This document shows, one piece after another, positions 26,473-35,677 of a DNA stretch of 64,000 bases. The stretch's first letter is position 1. The number at the start of each line of letters is the position of its first letter. The notes beneath the pieces are model-generated. The model did no database searches, had not been told where the DNA came from, and worked only from the letters and a program-made list of their open reading frames with translations. The position numbers and the translations under genes are program-made. The stretch comes from Acidobacteriota bacterium (GTDB taxonomy: Bacteria > Acidobacteriota > Terriglobia > Bryobacterales > UBA6623): positions 1,653,896 through 1,717,895 of the forward strand of contig WGMB01000003.1 of assembly GCA_016125275.1 (NCBI GenBank), given 5' to 3'.

Positions 26473-27615
26473 TCAAGCCAGGGGGTGCCCGCGGTCTTCC
26501 AGCGGAAACCGCAGCTCCCGCCCCTTCGCCTGCGACTGGTACACGCCCACGATCATCTCGATCGTCCAGCGCCCGTCCACCTCGCTGCACACCGGCTTGC
26601 GGTCCTGGTCGATGGATTCCAGCAGATCCGCCACCAGCAGGGCATTGGCCAGGATGTGCCGGTCGGCGTGGGAAAAGCCCTCCGGCTCGTCCGCCTGGAT
26701 CGGCTCCCAATTGGCCCCATCTCCCGGCAGCCACGATGCCGAGCGCAGCACGGCCGTCTCCCCGCCGCCGGGGTAGATCGCGTTCGGCAGGTAGATCACG
26801 CCCCGGCTGCCGTAGATCCACGTCCCAAAGCGCAGCGGATGAGTCTGGTTCGAGTCCTTCGAGCTGAAGTAGCCGTGTACGCCGCCGTCGAAGGCGTACA
26901 TCGCCGCAATCTCCCGCCCGGCGATCGGCCCGATCGGCTCCCGCGGCGTCCCCGGCTGCATCGGCCCGCCCTTGGTGGTCACGTGCGCGACCACGGACTG
27001 CGGGTCGCCCAGCAGCATCCGCATCACGTCCATCAAGTGCGAACCCAGTACCATCAGGTCCTCGCCCCCGGCGCGCGTGTCCTCCTTGCCGCGCGTCCGC
27101 ACCTCCTGGATGTCGCCGATCTCCCCCGCCCCCACGATCTCCCGCACCTTCTTCACGTACGGCGAGCTTCGCATCTGATGGGCGAGCTGCAGCTTGATCC
27201 CGGCGTCCTGCACGACTTGCACCATGCGGTCGGCGTCAGCCAGATCCTTGGCGAAGGACTTCTCCTGAAAAACATGCGCGCCGGCCTCGGCCGCGGCCGT
27301 CAGCATCTCCACCCGCTGGTCCAGGTGCCGCGGACAGATCGAAACCAGGTCCGGCTTCTCGGTCCGCAACATCTCGCGGTAGTCGGCGTAGGAGCGGGCC
27401 GCCCGGCAGCGCTGCTGCGCCTTGGCCCGGCCGGCGGCGTCCGGGTCGGCGACGGCCACCACCTCGATCGCCGGAAAGGCGCTCCAAACCGTATCGATGC
27501 CGTGGCCCCAATCGCCGCGCCCGGTATGGCCGATCACGGCGACCCGGCGAGGTTTTTGCGCCGCCGGAGACGAAGCGGCTGCGGCAAACAGGGCAAGCAG
27601 ATCACGGCGACGCAT
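26473..27615 (-). CDS. Tat-exported Gfo/Idh/MocA family oxidoreductase
   Basis: A 380-residue protein. The N-terminus MRRRDLLALFAAAASSPAAQ is a short Tat-like signal. A Rossmann opening follows (RRVAVIGHTGRGDWGHG, with the NAD-site acidic residue in VVAVADPDA), then SICPRHLDQRVEMLTAAAEA and QEKSFAKD (Gfo/Idh EKP-like motif, here EKS). Substrate is unknown; relatives act on sugars and inositols. Exported members are frequent in Acidobacteriota and Planctomycetota and use tightly bound NAD(P). It is in the same direction as the PQQ-like gene downstream. A TACAAC box is only 3 nt before its ATG, too close for a normal start site. Confidence 0.85.
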   Translation of the reverse strand: MRRRDLLALFAAAASSPAAQKPRRVAVIGHTGRGDWGHGIDTVWSAFPAIEVVAVADPDAAGRAKAQQRCRAARSYADYREMLRTEKPDLVSICPRHLDQRVEMLTAAAEAGAHVFQEKSFAKDLADADRMVQVVQDAGIKLQLAHQMRSSPYVKKVREIVGAGEIGDIQEVRTRGKEDTRAGGEDLMVLGSHLMDVMRMLLGDPQSVVAHVTTKGGPMQPGTPREPIGPIAGREIAAMYAFDGGVHGYFSSKDSNQTHPLRFGTWIYGSRGVIYLPNAIYPGGGETAVLRSASWLPGDGANWEPIQADEPEGFSHADRHILANALLVADLLESIDQDRKPVCSEVDGRWTIEMIVGVYQSQAKGRELRFPLEDRGHPLA

Positions 27616-27725
27616 GGCGTTGTAGCGCGCGCCTCCAGGCGAGCCGCGCAGGCCTTCCGGCCTGCGTTCCGGTATGCCGCAGCGCGTCCCCTAGAGCATA
27701 CAGCCGCCGTCAAGCTTTTCAAGCG

Positions 27726-29024
27726 TCAAGGCCTGGCCGCCAACGAATACCGCACGATCTCCCGGTCATTGCGAATGATCAAACAACGGTTCGCATAGGC
27801 AGGGTGCGTCCAGTGCACCGCATCGAGTTCCCGCCGCCGCATCGAGGGCTGCGTCGGTTCGAGCAGAAACGTCCTATCGATCTCCTCGAAGCCCTCCGGC
27901 TTCAGTCGCGCCAGGACCAACTCGCCGCGGTCGTTGTTGATGAAGTAGCGGTCGCCCTGCCGAACGATCTGCCCTGACGCCCAGCGGGCGTCCTCTTTGG
28001 TCAGCGCATGCGTCTCCCACACGCGTCGCCCCGTGCGCGCGTCCAGCGACCGCAGCGCGCCGTAGCTGCCGATGCCGTACACGCGGTCGCCGTCCACCAC
28101 CGGCGTGGTCACCAGCGAATGCAGCCCGTCGGTTTCGATCTCGCTGTTCGAATTGCCCTTCCAGATCAGCTCCGCTCCGGGTCTTTCGGAGTCCAGCCGG
28201 TACATCCGCGAGCCGTTGTAGAACGACGACACCAGCAGGCCATGGGGGCTGAGAACGGGAGTAGCGACCACCAGCCCCACGTTGGCCTGGAACGGCTGTT
28301 GCCACAGCACCGCGCCGGTTTCCGGGTCGAGCGCCTGGACCGCCTGCGGAGTCCACTGGACGACCTGCCGCCGTCCTCCCACCTCGATCAAAATCGGCGG
28401 CGAGTAGCCGGGCTCGCTATCGGACGACAAAGCCCGCCACAGCTCTTTGCCCGTCCGCTTGTCGAACGCCACGACCTTGGCGTCGGGCTCGCCGCCCAGC
28501 AGCACGATCAGCCGATCGTCCACCACCAGCGGAGCGGCCGTGAATCCCCACGTCGGCAACTGCGCCGAGAAATCCCGCTGGGCGTTGAGCTGCCAGACGA
28601 CTTCGCCATCCGAGGCGCGCAGGCACAGCAGATCGCCCACCGCGCCGTAGACGTAGACCCGGTCGCCGTCCACGGTGGGCGTCGCGCGCGGCCCCAAATC
28701 ATACTGCAAGCCGGCGTAGTCGACCGGCCACTCCCGCTGCCACAGCCGCTCTCCGGTCTCTTCGTCCAGGCAGAGGGCGCGCTCGACCCCCTTGGAGCCG
28801 GTCCCGGGCTCGAGCTCGGTGACAAACACCCGGCCATCCGCAACCGCCGGCCCCGCATAGCCTCGCGAGATCGGCTTGCGCCAGACGGCTGTCAGGCCCT
28901 CGGCCGGGAATTTCTCGAGAACCCCGTCCTCGGTCCAGACGCCTAACCGGCCCGCGCCGCGCCACTCCGGCCAGTCAGCGGCGGGTAATATTGTGGCAAA
29001 CAGCAGGGCGAGAGCGACGCGCAT
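27726..29024 (-). CDS. Exported PQQ-binding-like beta-propeller protein
   Basis: A 432-residue protein. A short signal (RVALALLFATILPAA) precedes DWPEWRGAGRLGVWTEDGVLEKFP, the standard start of outer-membrane-assembly/PQQ-like propellers in Planctomycetota and Acidobacteriota. Repeated tryptophan-docking motifs follow, of the type AxDxxTGxxLW (CLDEETGERLWQ, FDKRTGKELW, LDPETGAVLWQ, LDARTGRRVWE). No catalytic Asp-containing dehydrogenase signature or Cys pair is seen, so enzyme activity is doubtful; a scaffold or sugar-related role is more likely. It is transcribed from a leaderless promoter at 29034-29039. Confidence 0.85.
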   Translation of the reverse strand: MRVALALLFATILPAADWPEWRGAGRLGVWTEDGVLEKFPAEGLTAVWRKPISRGYAGPAVADGRVFVTELEPGTGSKGVERALCLDEETGERLWQREWPVDYAGLQYDLGPRATPTVDGDRVYVYGAVGDLLCLRASDGEVVWQLNAQRDFSAQLPTWGFTAAPLVVDDRLIVLLGGEPDAKVVAFDKRTGKELWRALSSDSEPGYSPPILIEVGGRRQVVQWTPQAVQALDPETGAVLWQQPFQANVGLVVATPVLSPHGLLVSSFYNGSRMYRLDSERPGAELIWKGNSNSEIETDGLHSLVTTPVVDGDRVYGIGSYGALRSLDARTGRRVWETHALTKEDARWASGQIVRQGDRYFINNDRGELVLARLKPEGFEEIDRTFLLEPTQPSMRRRELDAVHWTHPAYANRCLIIRNDREIVRYSLAARP

Positions 29025-29033
29025 GGCGGCTTC

Positions 29034-29039
29034 ATTGTA
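29034..29039 (-). promoter_or_regulatory. -10 box TACAAT, leaderless start at 29024
   Basis: TACAAT on the minus strand ends 9 nt before the ATG at 29024. Confidence 0.5.
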
Positions 29040-29064
29040 GGGCCACCGGCCGGCCGCCGCGTGG

Positions 29065-29086
29065 AGACGGACATTCTCGTCCGTCT
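29065..29086. terminator. Stem-loop after the PVC haem-protein gene
   Basis: Eight-bp perfect stem (29065-29072 with 29079-29086) and a 6-nt loop, just past the stop at 29092 on the minus strand. It shares its core with the hairpin at 26444. Confidence 0.5.
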
Positions 29087-29091
29087 TCTCC

Positions 29092-32000
29092 CTACAGCCC
29101 AGCCCGCAAATAAGCGATCACGTCCGCCAATTCCTGCTTCGTCATGTCCTCTTCCAGCCCCTCCGGCATCAGCGACACCGTCGACGCCCGCATCTCCTCG
29201 ATCTGGTCCCGCCGCACCGACACATCCTGGTACTCCCCGCGCAGCGTCACCGACTCCGCCGACTCGCCCGCCAGCAGCCCGTCCAGAATCATGCCGTCCT
29301 TGGTCACCACCATGTAGTTCGTGTAGTTCGACTGGATTTCGAAGCTAGGGTCCAGAATGTGCGCCAGCAGCTCCTCCTGCGTCTTGTTGTTCACACCCGA
29401 AAGGTCCGGCCCCAGCCGCCCGCGCTCGCCCTGGCTCAGGTGGCACTTGGCGCAGGTCTTCTTGAACACCGCCTCGCCCCGCCCCGCGTCGCCCGTCAGC
29501 GCCAGCACGTCCTTGTACTGCTCCACCACCTTGGCGCGCCCACCCGAGCCCGAGCCGAACAGCTTCGCCGCCCGCGTCCGCACTTCCTCGGAAGGATGCT
29601 CCGCCAGCCGAATCCGCGCCACCGGGTCGATCGCCGCCGGCGGAATCGCGCCGCTGTCCACCGCCGCCAGCAACTGGTCCACCCAGCCCTGCCGCCGAAT
29701 CAGCGTGTCCACCGCGCGCGTCCGAGCCGCCGGGCCATAGCCGCTCCAGCCCGCCAGCAGCAGCTCGGCGGCAGCCGGCTCGTCAAAGCTCGACAGCGTC
29801 TCGATCGCCGCCTCGTGCAGCTCCGGGGCCGCCGGCGACGACAGGATCTTCCCCAGCGCCGGCGCCACCTCGTTCCACGTGCCGCCCTTCAAGAACCGCA
29901 CCGCCCGCACCCGCCGCTCCAGGTCAATCTCTTCGCTCACGGCCGCCCGCTGCGCGTCCGAAAGCATCGTCGGCAGCGCAAAGTACTGCGCGTCTCCCAG
30001 CGCCGCGTCCCGCACCGTCTCGTCCTTGTCGCCCATCCAGCGGCTGAACAGAGCCTCCGCGCCCGAAACCTTCAGCCGCCGCTCGCCCGAAAGCTCCAAG
30101 CCCCGGCCCAAGCCCTCCAGCGCCGCCGCCTTCCACGCCGGCGCCTGCAACCGTGGGCTGCCGCCCACCGCCTGCAAGAACAAGCCCAGCCCCTCGCCCT
30201 TCGGCGCCGCCCCAATCTGCGCCGCCAACCCGGCCAGAAACTCCCGCCGCCCCTCGGCGTCGTCGCCGTCGCTGAAGAAGTCCCTGTGCGAGCTCAGCAA
30301 GCGGTTCAGCACGTCAAACGGCCGCCCGTTCGCCGAGGTCAGCAGCGCCGCCCGGAACCACGGATCGGCCGCATTGGCCGCCGCCATCGCCGCCACGGCC
30401 TTCTGCGACCCGTCGATCTCTCCCAGCGTCAGAGCCACCTGCAGCCGCACCTTCGGGTCCTCGTCGCTCTGCATCCCGACGACCGTGTTCGCCAGCTCCG
30501 GCAAAAAGCCCTCCGCCAGCCGCACCGCGTGCCGACGCACCTCCGGGTGCTCGGCCGCCAGCGCCGCTTTGACCTCGGCGGACGTCAGCGCCCCCAGCCC
30601 GTCCAGGGTCCACAGCGCGTGCAGCTTCGACTCCGGCGTCGGCCCCTCGGCCGCCATCTTCCGCAACGCCTCCGCCGCCGAGCCGTCCTGCTTCTCCAGC
30701 AGCAGCCGCTGCGCCGTCCTGCGGTGCCAGGCGTTGGCGTGCGCCAACAGCTCCACCAGCTCCGCCGTCGAAGCCGTTCCCAGCGAAACCTCCAAGCCCC
30801 TCTCCACCGCCGGCTTTTTCGGCTTGATGCGCCAAATGCGGCCGCGGTCCGTGCCGCGGTAGAAGTCCAGTTGCAGCCGCTTCTGGATCGCCATCGGAAT
30901 CGACGCCGGCTCCTCGATGTACTCGCGGTAGAAGTCCATCACATAAAGGTTGCCGTCCGGAGCGTTGGCCAGGTTCACCGGCCGGTGCCAGGGGTCGCTC
31001 GATGCCAAGAACTCCTTGCCCACCGGCCGCGGCTCCGAGCGATACGTCACGCCCTTGTCGAACAGCAGCTCCCGGTGCACCAGCCCGCCGTTGGCGTCGG
31101 CGATAAACACGTTGCCGTAGAAATCCGGCCCAAACGCGTCGCCCAGGTAGACCGTCGCGCCCGTCGCCGCCGTAAAGTGGCCGCCCACCAGCTCCACCCG
31201 CCCCGGCTTGGTCTCGTCATAGCGCTCCTGCCTCACCTGCGTGCGCTCCACGCGCCACTGCTGCGGCTTGGTCAGCGGATAGACCACCGAGTTCGACGGA
31301 TCGTCCTCGGGCACATATTGCAGCAGGCTCGGCGGCGCAAAAAACGCATTCCGCAGCACATAGCGCGCCGGCAGCACCGCGTGCCGCAGATGCACCGTGT
31401 TCTGCGACATGAAGCGGTCGCCCCACTGGTTGAACGTCATGCCGAACTGCGTCGGCCCCGTCGCCGGCGCGAACTCGCCCGTCCCCGGGTGGAACCGAAA
31501 ATCGAACCCGCGAATGAACACCGGCTTGCGGTCCGGAAACTTCGGGGACTTGATCTCCCCCGGCCGGCCGTTGTTGGCGGCATAGATCCAGTTGTCGTAC
31601 CCGAACCGAAAATTCGTAATGCGGGCCTCGGGGCTGACGTTGGTGTCGAACCCCGTGTACCAAACCTCGCGCAGGTCGGCCACATGGTCGCCGTCGGTGT
31701 CCTTCAAGTAGAGGATGTCCGGCGCCGACGCCACAAAGATGCCGCCCTTCCAAGGGAAAACGCTGGTCGCCTGCAACAGGTGGTCGGCAAAGAGGGTCGC
31801 CTTGTCGATCCGCCCGTCGTGGTCGGAATCCTCGAGGTAGCGAATGCGGCTGGCGGGCTGATCGCCGGCCTTGGGATCGAAGGGATAGTCGAGCATCTCG
31901 GCCACATACAGGCCGCCGTTCTCGTCAAAGCAAAGCTCGACGGGGTCGGCGACGTTGGGCTCGGCGGCAAACAGCTCGAGCTGAAAGTCGTCGACGATCT

Positions 32001-32127
32001 GGAAGGTCTGGACCGCCGCCGAAGGCTCCGTGGGGTCGGTATCGTAGGGCCCCTTTTCGGGCTGAGACGAGCCGCACGAGAGCAGCAGCGCGAGGAGCGA
32101 GAGCAGAGCCGGCAAGCGAGGGTTCAC
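29092..32127 (-). CDS. PVC-type haem-binding dehydrogenase-like lipoprotein
   Basis: About 1011 residues. The GTG at 32127 opens a lipoprotein signal (LLSLLALLLSC, Cys near residue 17). An N-terminal propeller of the membrane-bound-dehydrogenase type follows (VADPVELCFDENGGLYVAEM, DSDHDGRIDKATLFADHL, DLREVWYTGFDTNVSP). The middle is helical HEAT-like (EVKAALAAEHPEVRRHAVRLAEG). The C-terminus holds a cytochrome-c-like haem site (KTCAKCHLSQGERGRLGPDL, CxxCH). This layout is typical of planctomycete sugar-oxidising or membrane-bound proteins; the substrate is unknown. The longer frame upstream is rejected because the lipobox and the box at 32134 fit only the GTG start. Confidence 0.88.
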   Translation of the reverse strand: MNPRLPALLSLLALLLSCGSSQPEKGPYDTDPTEPSAAVQTFQIVDDFQLELFAAEPNVADPVELCFDENGGLYVAEMLDYPFDPKAGDQPASRIRYLEDSDHDGRIDKATLFADHLLQATSVFPWKGGIFVASAPDILYLKDTDGDHVADLREVWYTGFDTNVSPEARITNFRFGYDNWIYAANNGRPGEIKSPKFPDRKPVFIRGFDFRFHPGTGEFAPATGPTQFGMTFNQWGDRFMSQNTVHLRHAVLPARYVLRNAFFAPPSLLQYVPEDDPSNSVVYPLTKPQQWRVERTQVRQERYDETKPGRVELVGGHFTAATGATVYLGDAFGPDFYGNVFIADANGGLVHRELLFDKGVTYRSEPRPVGKEFLASSDPWHRPVNLANAPDGNLYVMDFYREYIEEPASIPMAIQKRLQLDFYRGTDRGRIWRIKPKKPAVERGLEVSLGTASTAELVELLAHANAWHRRTAQRLLLEKQDGSAAEALRKMAAEGPTPESKLHALWTLDGLGALTSAEVKAALAAEHPEVRRHAVRLAEGFLPELANTVVGMQSDEDPKVRLQVALTLGEIDGSQKAVAAMAAANAADPWFRAALLTSANGRPFDVLNRLLSSHRDFFSDGDDAEGRREFLAGLAAQIGAAPKGEGLGLFLQAVGGSPRLQAPAWKAAALEGLGRGLELSGERRLKVSGAEALFSRWMGDKDETVRDAALGDAQYFALPTMLSDAQRAAVSEEIDLERRVRAVRFLKGGTWNEVAPALGKILSSPAAPELHEAAIETLSSFDEPAAAELLLAGWSGYGPAARTRAVDTLIRRQGWVDQLLAAVDSGAIPPAAIDPVARIRLAEHPSEEVRTRAAKLFGSGSGGRAKVVEQYKDVLALTGDAGRGEAVFKKTCAKCHLSQGERGRLGPDLSGVNNKTQEELLAHILDPSFEIQSNYTNYMVVTKDGMILDGLLAGESAESVTLRGEYQDVSVRRDQIEEMRASTVSLMPEGLEEDMTKQELADVIAYLRAGL

Positions 32128-32133
32128 ACGGCC

Positions 32134-32139
32134 ATTGTA
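32134..32139 (-). promoter_or_regulatory. -10 box TACAAT, leaderless GTG at 32127
   Basis: TACAAT on the minus strand ends 6 nt before the GTG at 32127, which begins the lipoprotein signal. Confidence 0.55.
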
Positions 32140-32177
32140 GCTTCGGGCAGAAGACGATTCGCGCAGCGAGAGCCCGT

Positions 32178-32227
32178 CAGCGTCCCGTAGGGACGCTGTA
32201 GAAACCAGCCCCCGGTGAAACCCGGGG
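32178..32227. repeat. REP-like double hairpin
   Basis: Two adjacent hairpins: a perfect 9-bp stem with a gta loop at 32178-32198, and a 6-bp ccccgg/ccgggg stem at 32210-32227. Paired palindromes like this are typical of REP/BIME elements, which are common in acidobacterial and planctomycete genomes. No RAYT transposase gene is seen. Confidence 0.5.
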
Positions 32228-32439
32228 TCCACGAACACCCAACCCACACTCTCCTCCCGTTTGCGATCGACCGCAGGACAAACGCCTTCGTCCCCTTTCA
32301 CCAACCTCCGCCGACCGCCCCGCCACGCGCGGCGCGTCTCCCAGCCCGCACACGCCAAGCCCGAACCCCTTCCCTATGCCAAGGCCAAACCAGGCGACAA
32401 TACTCCCACCAACACAGGGGTAAGGCCCTTATGCTGTGC

Positions 32440-32445
32440 TAAACT
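32440..32445 (+). promoter_or_regulatory. -10-like TAAACT before the island operon
   Basis: TAAACT ends 14 nt before the ATG at 32460, giving a leader of about 7 nt. Confidence 0.35.
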
Positions 32446-32459
32446 GTGGCCCATTTCCG

Positions 32460-33737
32460 ATGACCGAGATCGCGATACTGCAGTTAGGTGACGTGCACTA
32501 CCCCGACGAAGAAAGCCGGCGGGCAATTGACCACGCCGACGACGCTCTTCCCGCGAGACTGGTGGAAGGTATCTCCCCGAACCCGCTGCAAATCGTCATC
32601 CGGGCAATAACCAAACTACCGCCACGCGATCGGCATGCCTACCTGCTGTGTGGAGACCTGACTTCTAGAGGAAGCGTCGAAGGTTACGACAAGTGCGTCC
32701 AGTACCTCTCCGACGCTCTCGCCTTGACATCCGTTGCGGACTCCAAGTTCCATGTCGTACCCGGGAACCACGATGTCGACCGAGCTGCCGTAGACCACGA
32801 CAGTCCAACGTATGACCAAAAGTTCCAGCGCCTGCTAGAAGCCTGGCGGCAGCGAGGCAAGTCCCTCACAACGACCCGATTTCGCAACACCCTCTTGAGG
32901 GTGAAATCCTGTAAGTCAGCGATCTATTCGTTAAATTCATCGATCGGCTGCGGGGAGCGTCGATTCCTCCCTGCACAGATTACAACAGAACTTACCGCGC
33001 TCTTGTCTGAGTACGAAAGACAAACCAGCACACATGAAGCATTCACATTACTGGGTGAGGTGCTGGACACCCCCGCTTTTCTTGAGAACGACATAAGTGA
33101 GGTCACCGGACATATTGGCGGTCTCCCAGACTCGATCCTGCCGGTTATCGTGTCGCACCACAATCTCCTGCCCCAAGCCACGCCTCGCCTCTCGCTCTAT
33201 GCTGAACTCGTCAACGCTGGCCTGACCAGGGCTCGCCTCTCTCGGCTGGGTCGCCCGGTCATATATTGTCACGGGCATATTCACGATACTCCTGTCGAGA
33301 TAATTACTAATCCGGACCGCGTAAGTGGTTCTCTTATATCCATATCAGCCCCTCTGCTTTCTGATGGCTTTAACGTCGTTCGCGTTCGCTTTGGAGAACG
33401 CCGCACTCCCATTGGAGTCATGCTCAGTCGTTACAAGCTTGATCAAAGGACGCTGAGAATAAGTCCTGATCAGACTCCGATTCGCATCTTTCCCACCATA
33501 CCCGGTCGTTGGCAAACCCTGGCGCATCCCAGCCTACCAGGAGTGTTGGCCAGGTTGCGTAGTGGTAGATTATACAGACTTGTGGACGCATTCCACGCAT
33601 ACTCCAAGCGAAATCCAGGGCTGCGAGAGTCGGTTTTTGCGGAAGTGATCGAGGAAGGTTTCTGGCTTGGACTGCTTCAAGTCCAGGATCATGATCTAGA
33701 CTTCCCTCACTGGAAGATCGAGAAGGTAATACGATGA
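32460..33737 (+). CDS. Calcineurin-like metallophosphoesterase (island gene 1)
   Basis: A 425-residue protein with every metallophosphoesterase motif: Asp11/His13 (GDVHYPD), Asp66 (LLCGDLTSRG), Asn103-His104-Asp105 (VPGNHDVD), His233 (IVSHHN) and Gly-His-x-His at 272-275 (YCHGHIHDTP). It should be a two-metal phosphoesterase or nuclease acting on nucleotides or DNA/RNA (family inference; substrate unknown). The first residue is the ATG at 32460; the GTG at 32436 is less likely. Its last 4 nt overlap the ATPase start. GC content is visibly lower than in flanking genes (for example 26 of 60 bases at 33301-33360), suggesting horizontal origin. Confidence 0.9.
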   Translation: MTEIAILQLGDVHYPDEESRRAIDHADDALPARLVEGISPNPLQIVIRAITKLPPRDRHAYLLCGDLTSRGSVEGYDKCVQYLSDALALTSVADSKFHVVPGNHDVDRAAVDHDSPTYDQKFQRLLEAWRQRGKSLTTTRFRNTLLRVKSCKSAIYSLNSSIGCGERRFLPAQITTELTALLSEYERQTSTHEAFTLLGEVLDTPAFLENDISEVTGHIGGLPDSILPVIVSHHNLLPQATPRLSLYAELVNAGLTRARLSRLGRPVIYCHGHIHDTPVEIITNPDRVSGSLISISAPLLSDGFNVVRVRFGERRTPIGVMLSRYKLDQRTLRISPDQTPIRIFPTIPGRWQTLAHPSLPGVLARLRSGRLYRLVDAFHAYSKRNPGLRESVFAEVIEEGFWLGLLQVQDHDLDFPHWKIEKVIR

Positions 33738-35677
33738 CTGTATCGCCGTTCGCCCAGGATCGCTTTGAGTATGAGCACAAACATATCTACTTTCTGCCGC
33801 AACCGCTTTTCACAGAGCTTCTTATTCCAAAGTCAATTTATCTCGTAGGCACCCGAGGCACAGGCAAGACGACCATTCTGCATGCCCTAAGCGCCAAGGA
33901 GCAAGCGGCGAACCCCAGCCTGAAGGGCCAACTTAATGGGTCATTCCCGGCGTTGGACTACTTTGGCGTCTACCTAAAACTCACTAAGTTCCTTTCGGCG
34001 GACCTTGAGGCGTGGTTGTCTACTTATGATATATCGATCGGCGGTAAGATCTTTTCGTTTTACTTGGAAGTACTCTTTATAGAAGCTGTACTAGACTCCA
34101 TTTCCGAGCTCTTGGCTTCGCGGCACTTGAATGTGTCGGTAGCGTCTGAGTATGCGACCACGCAGCGCATAATTGGGCACGTGACAGAGTTGCGGCAGAT
34201 GGCTGGCCAATCTAATGTCGCTCTTCCTCGATTGTGTTCTGCCTTCGCTCACCTCCGAGAGCAGATCGAGACCTGGGCTCAGCTCAAGCTCGCTCTGACT
34301 CCGGAAGAGCTAAGTCGACGGGTCCGTCTCCGGCCGATTGGTGCCCTAGGTAGAGATGTCTTTCCCGTTCTGCGCGACCTGTGTGCGTCCACTGGCGAAT
34401 TTGAGGGCCGTGACCGCCTCGCTTTCAAGGTGTGCCTCGATGAGGCTGAGGTGCTCCAAGATCTGGGCCAGACATGCCTAAACACTCTGGTTCGCCTTTC
34501 CGAGCACCCGCTTTTTGTCGTTGCCTCGTACGTTCGAGAGCGAGACAACCTGCAGGCGACATATCTTCCGAATGTCAGTGCTGATAGCCCAGATCGCCGC
34601 ATAAAGCCCCTCGATGAGGCGCTGTCGGGGAGTTTTCGGGATTTTGCACAGGGCGTTGCAACCGTTAGGATCCGAGATCGTGTCCGAAATGCCGATATAA
34701 CATTCACTGCCGAGACGACTCTCGGCAAACTAGACATTAATAGGCTCTTGGAAAGAATTTTGAAGCATTCGGAATCGCCACTGGCTCGGGAGATGCAGGA
34801 TGCGGCCGAAGAACTTAGTCGCACGGAGTTCTATCGAGGTGGTCCGGATTCCACTCAGGCGAAGCCATACTACGAAGCGCATGTTGTTCGCTCTCTCGGG
34901 ATTGAGATCCCCGAAAAAGGAACACCACGCTGGAAGAGGCGGTCTCAGGAGAGCGCAGAAATCCGTAAAAGGATGGTCGCCTCCTATTTGGTGCTTTGTT
35001 CCCGACTCAACGTCCAGCCGAAGTATGCATTCGCGGAAATGCTTTTCGACATCAGTGACCGCTGTATTAGAGATTTTCTCGGGCAGCTCGATTCACTGCT
35101 GTCACACAGCGGGGTAGAGTTGGTCCAGTTTTGCAGTGAGCGCATACCCGTCGACATTCAGAACGCGGCTCTGGTGAAGGCTGCCGAGCGCAAGCGAGAT
35201 TTCGTTCCGCGCTCGGGGCTCTCGCTCCCAAAGGACACGGCAAGGCTCCTAGATGCATTAGGCAAGATTACTGCAGTGCTCCATAGTAGCGGCGATACCA
35301 GTAGATCTCTCCGCTCAAGTGAGCGTGGCCGGTTTTGCCTTGACCTACCGGCGGAATCGTCCGAAGCAAGTAGTAGGATCGACGAATTGATCCTTGAGGC
35401 GGCGGAGAGAGGCTACCTTCAACTTCTCAGGAGCGATGGTAATCGACGCATTTTTCGAGTCCACAACTCCCTCGCGCCGTTCTACTCTTTTTCTTACCGA
35501 GGTTCATATTATGAAATCCAAGTCAGTGTCAAGGATCTTGTCGAGGTTCTAAATCAACCAGACCACGATGCGTTCGAGGGAGCAGTAGAGCGGCTAGCTC
35601 GCCGGCTTGCAGGTCTCCCGGAGAACGGCTTCCCGCTGCTGGAGTTGATGGAGCAAGGGGGAAACGTAGAGGGATGA
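33734..35677 (+). CDS. P-loop ATPase, ORC/Cdc6-like (island gene 2)
   Basis: A 647-residue protein. Walker A is GTRGTGKT at 39-46, after a short lead (YEHKHIYFLPQPLF), and Walker B is FKVCLDEAE with Asp236-Glu237. The segment EHPLFVVASYVRERDNL looks like a following sensor strand. The ~190-residue stretch between the Walker motifs is mostly helical. The C-terminal third ends in a winged-helix-like region (LILEAAERGYLQLLRSDGNRRIFRVHN). The pattern resembles ORC/Cdc6-type AAA ATPases found in some defence clusters (inference). It overlaps genes 1 and 3 by 4 bp each, so strict co-expression is expected. Cofactor binding seems intact; the target is unknown. Confidence 0.85.
   Translation: MTVSPFAQDRFEYEHKHIYFLPQPLFTELLIPKSIYLVGTRGTGKTTILHALSAKEQAANPSLKGQLNGSFPALDYFGVYLKLTKFLSADLEAWLSTYDISIGGKIFSFYLEVLFIEAVLDSISELLASRHLNVSVASEYATTQRIIGHVTELRQMAGQSNVALPRLCSAFAHLREQIETWAQLKLALTPEELSRRVRLRPIGALGRDVFPVLRDLCASTGEFEGRDRLAFKVCLDEAEVLQDLGQTCLNTLVRLSEHPLFVVASYVRERDNLQATYLPNVSADSPDRRIKPLDEALSGSFRDFAQGVATVRIRDRVRNADITFTAETTLGKLDINRLLERILKHSESPLAREMQDAAEELSRTEFYRGGPDSTQAKPYYEAHVVRSLGIEIPEKGTPRWKRRSQESAEIRKRMVASYLVLCSRLNVQPKYAFAEMLFDISDRCIRDFLGQLDSLLSHSGVELVQFCSERIPVDIQNAALVKAAERKRDFVPRSGLSLPKDTARLLDALGKITAVLHSSGDTSRSLRSSERGRFCLDLPAESSEASSRIDELILEAAERGYLQLLRSDGNRRIFRVHNSLAPFYSFSYRGSYYEIQVSVKDLVEVLNQPDHDAFEGAVERLARRLAGLPENGFPLLELMEQGGNVEG

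Larger units (their letters stand above)
32128..32459. other. 332-nt gap without a gene, left edge of the island
   Basis: No credible reading frame is seen. It contains the promoter of the haem-protein gene, a paired-hairpin repeat (32178-32227), a C-rich stretch with strong strand skew (about 32230-32400) and a TAAACT box before the island genes. Confidence 0.6.

Noticed and set aside
27619-27624. TACAAC box before the Gfo/Idh gene
   Set aside because: Only 3 nt separates it from the ATG, so transcription would start inside the start codon. It does not fit the 6-9-nt pattern.
33734-35677. SbcC/Rad50-type ATPase
   Set aside because: The partner is a phosphoesterase, but this protein lacks the long coiled coil, zinc hook and split Walker motifs of SMC proteins.
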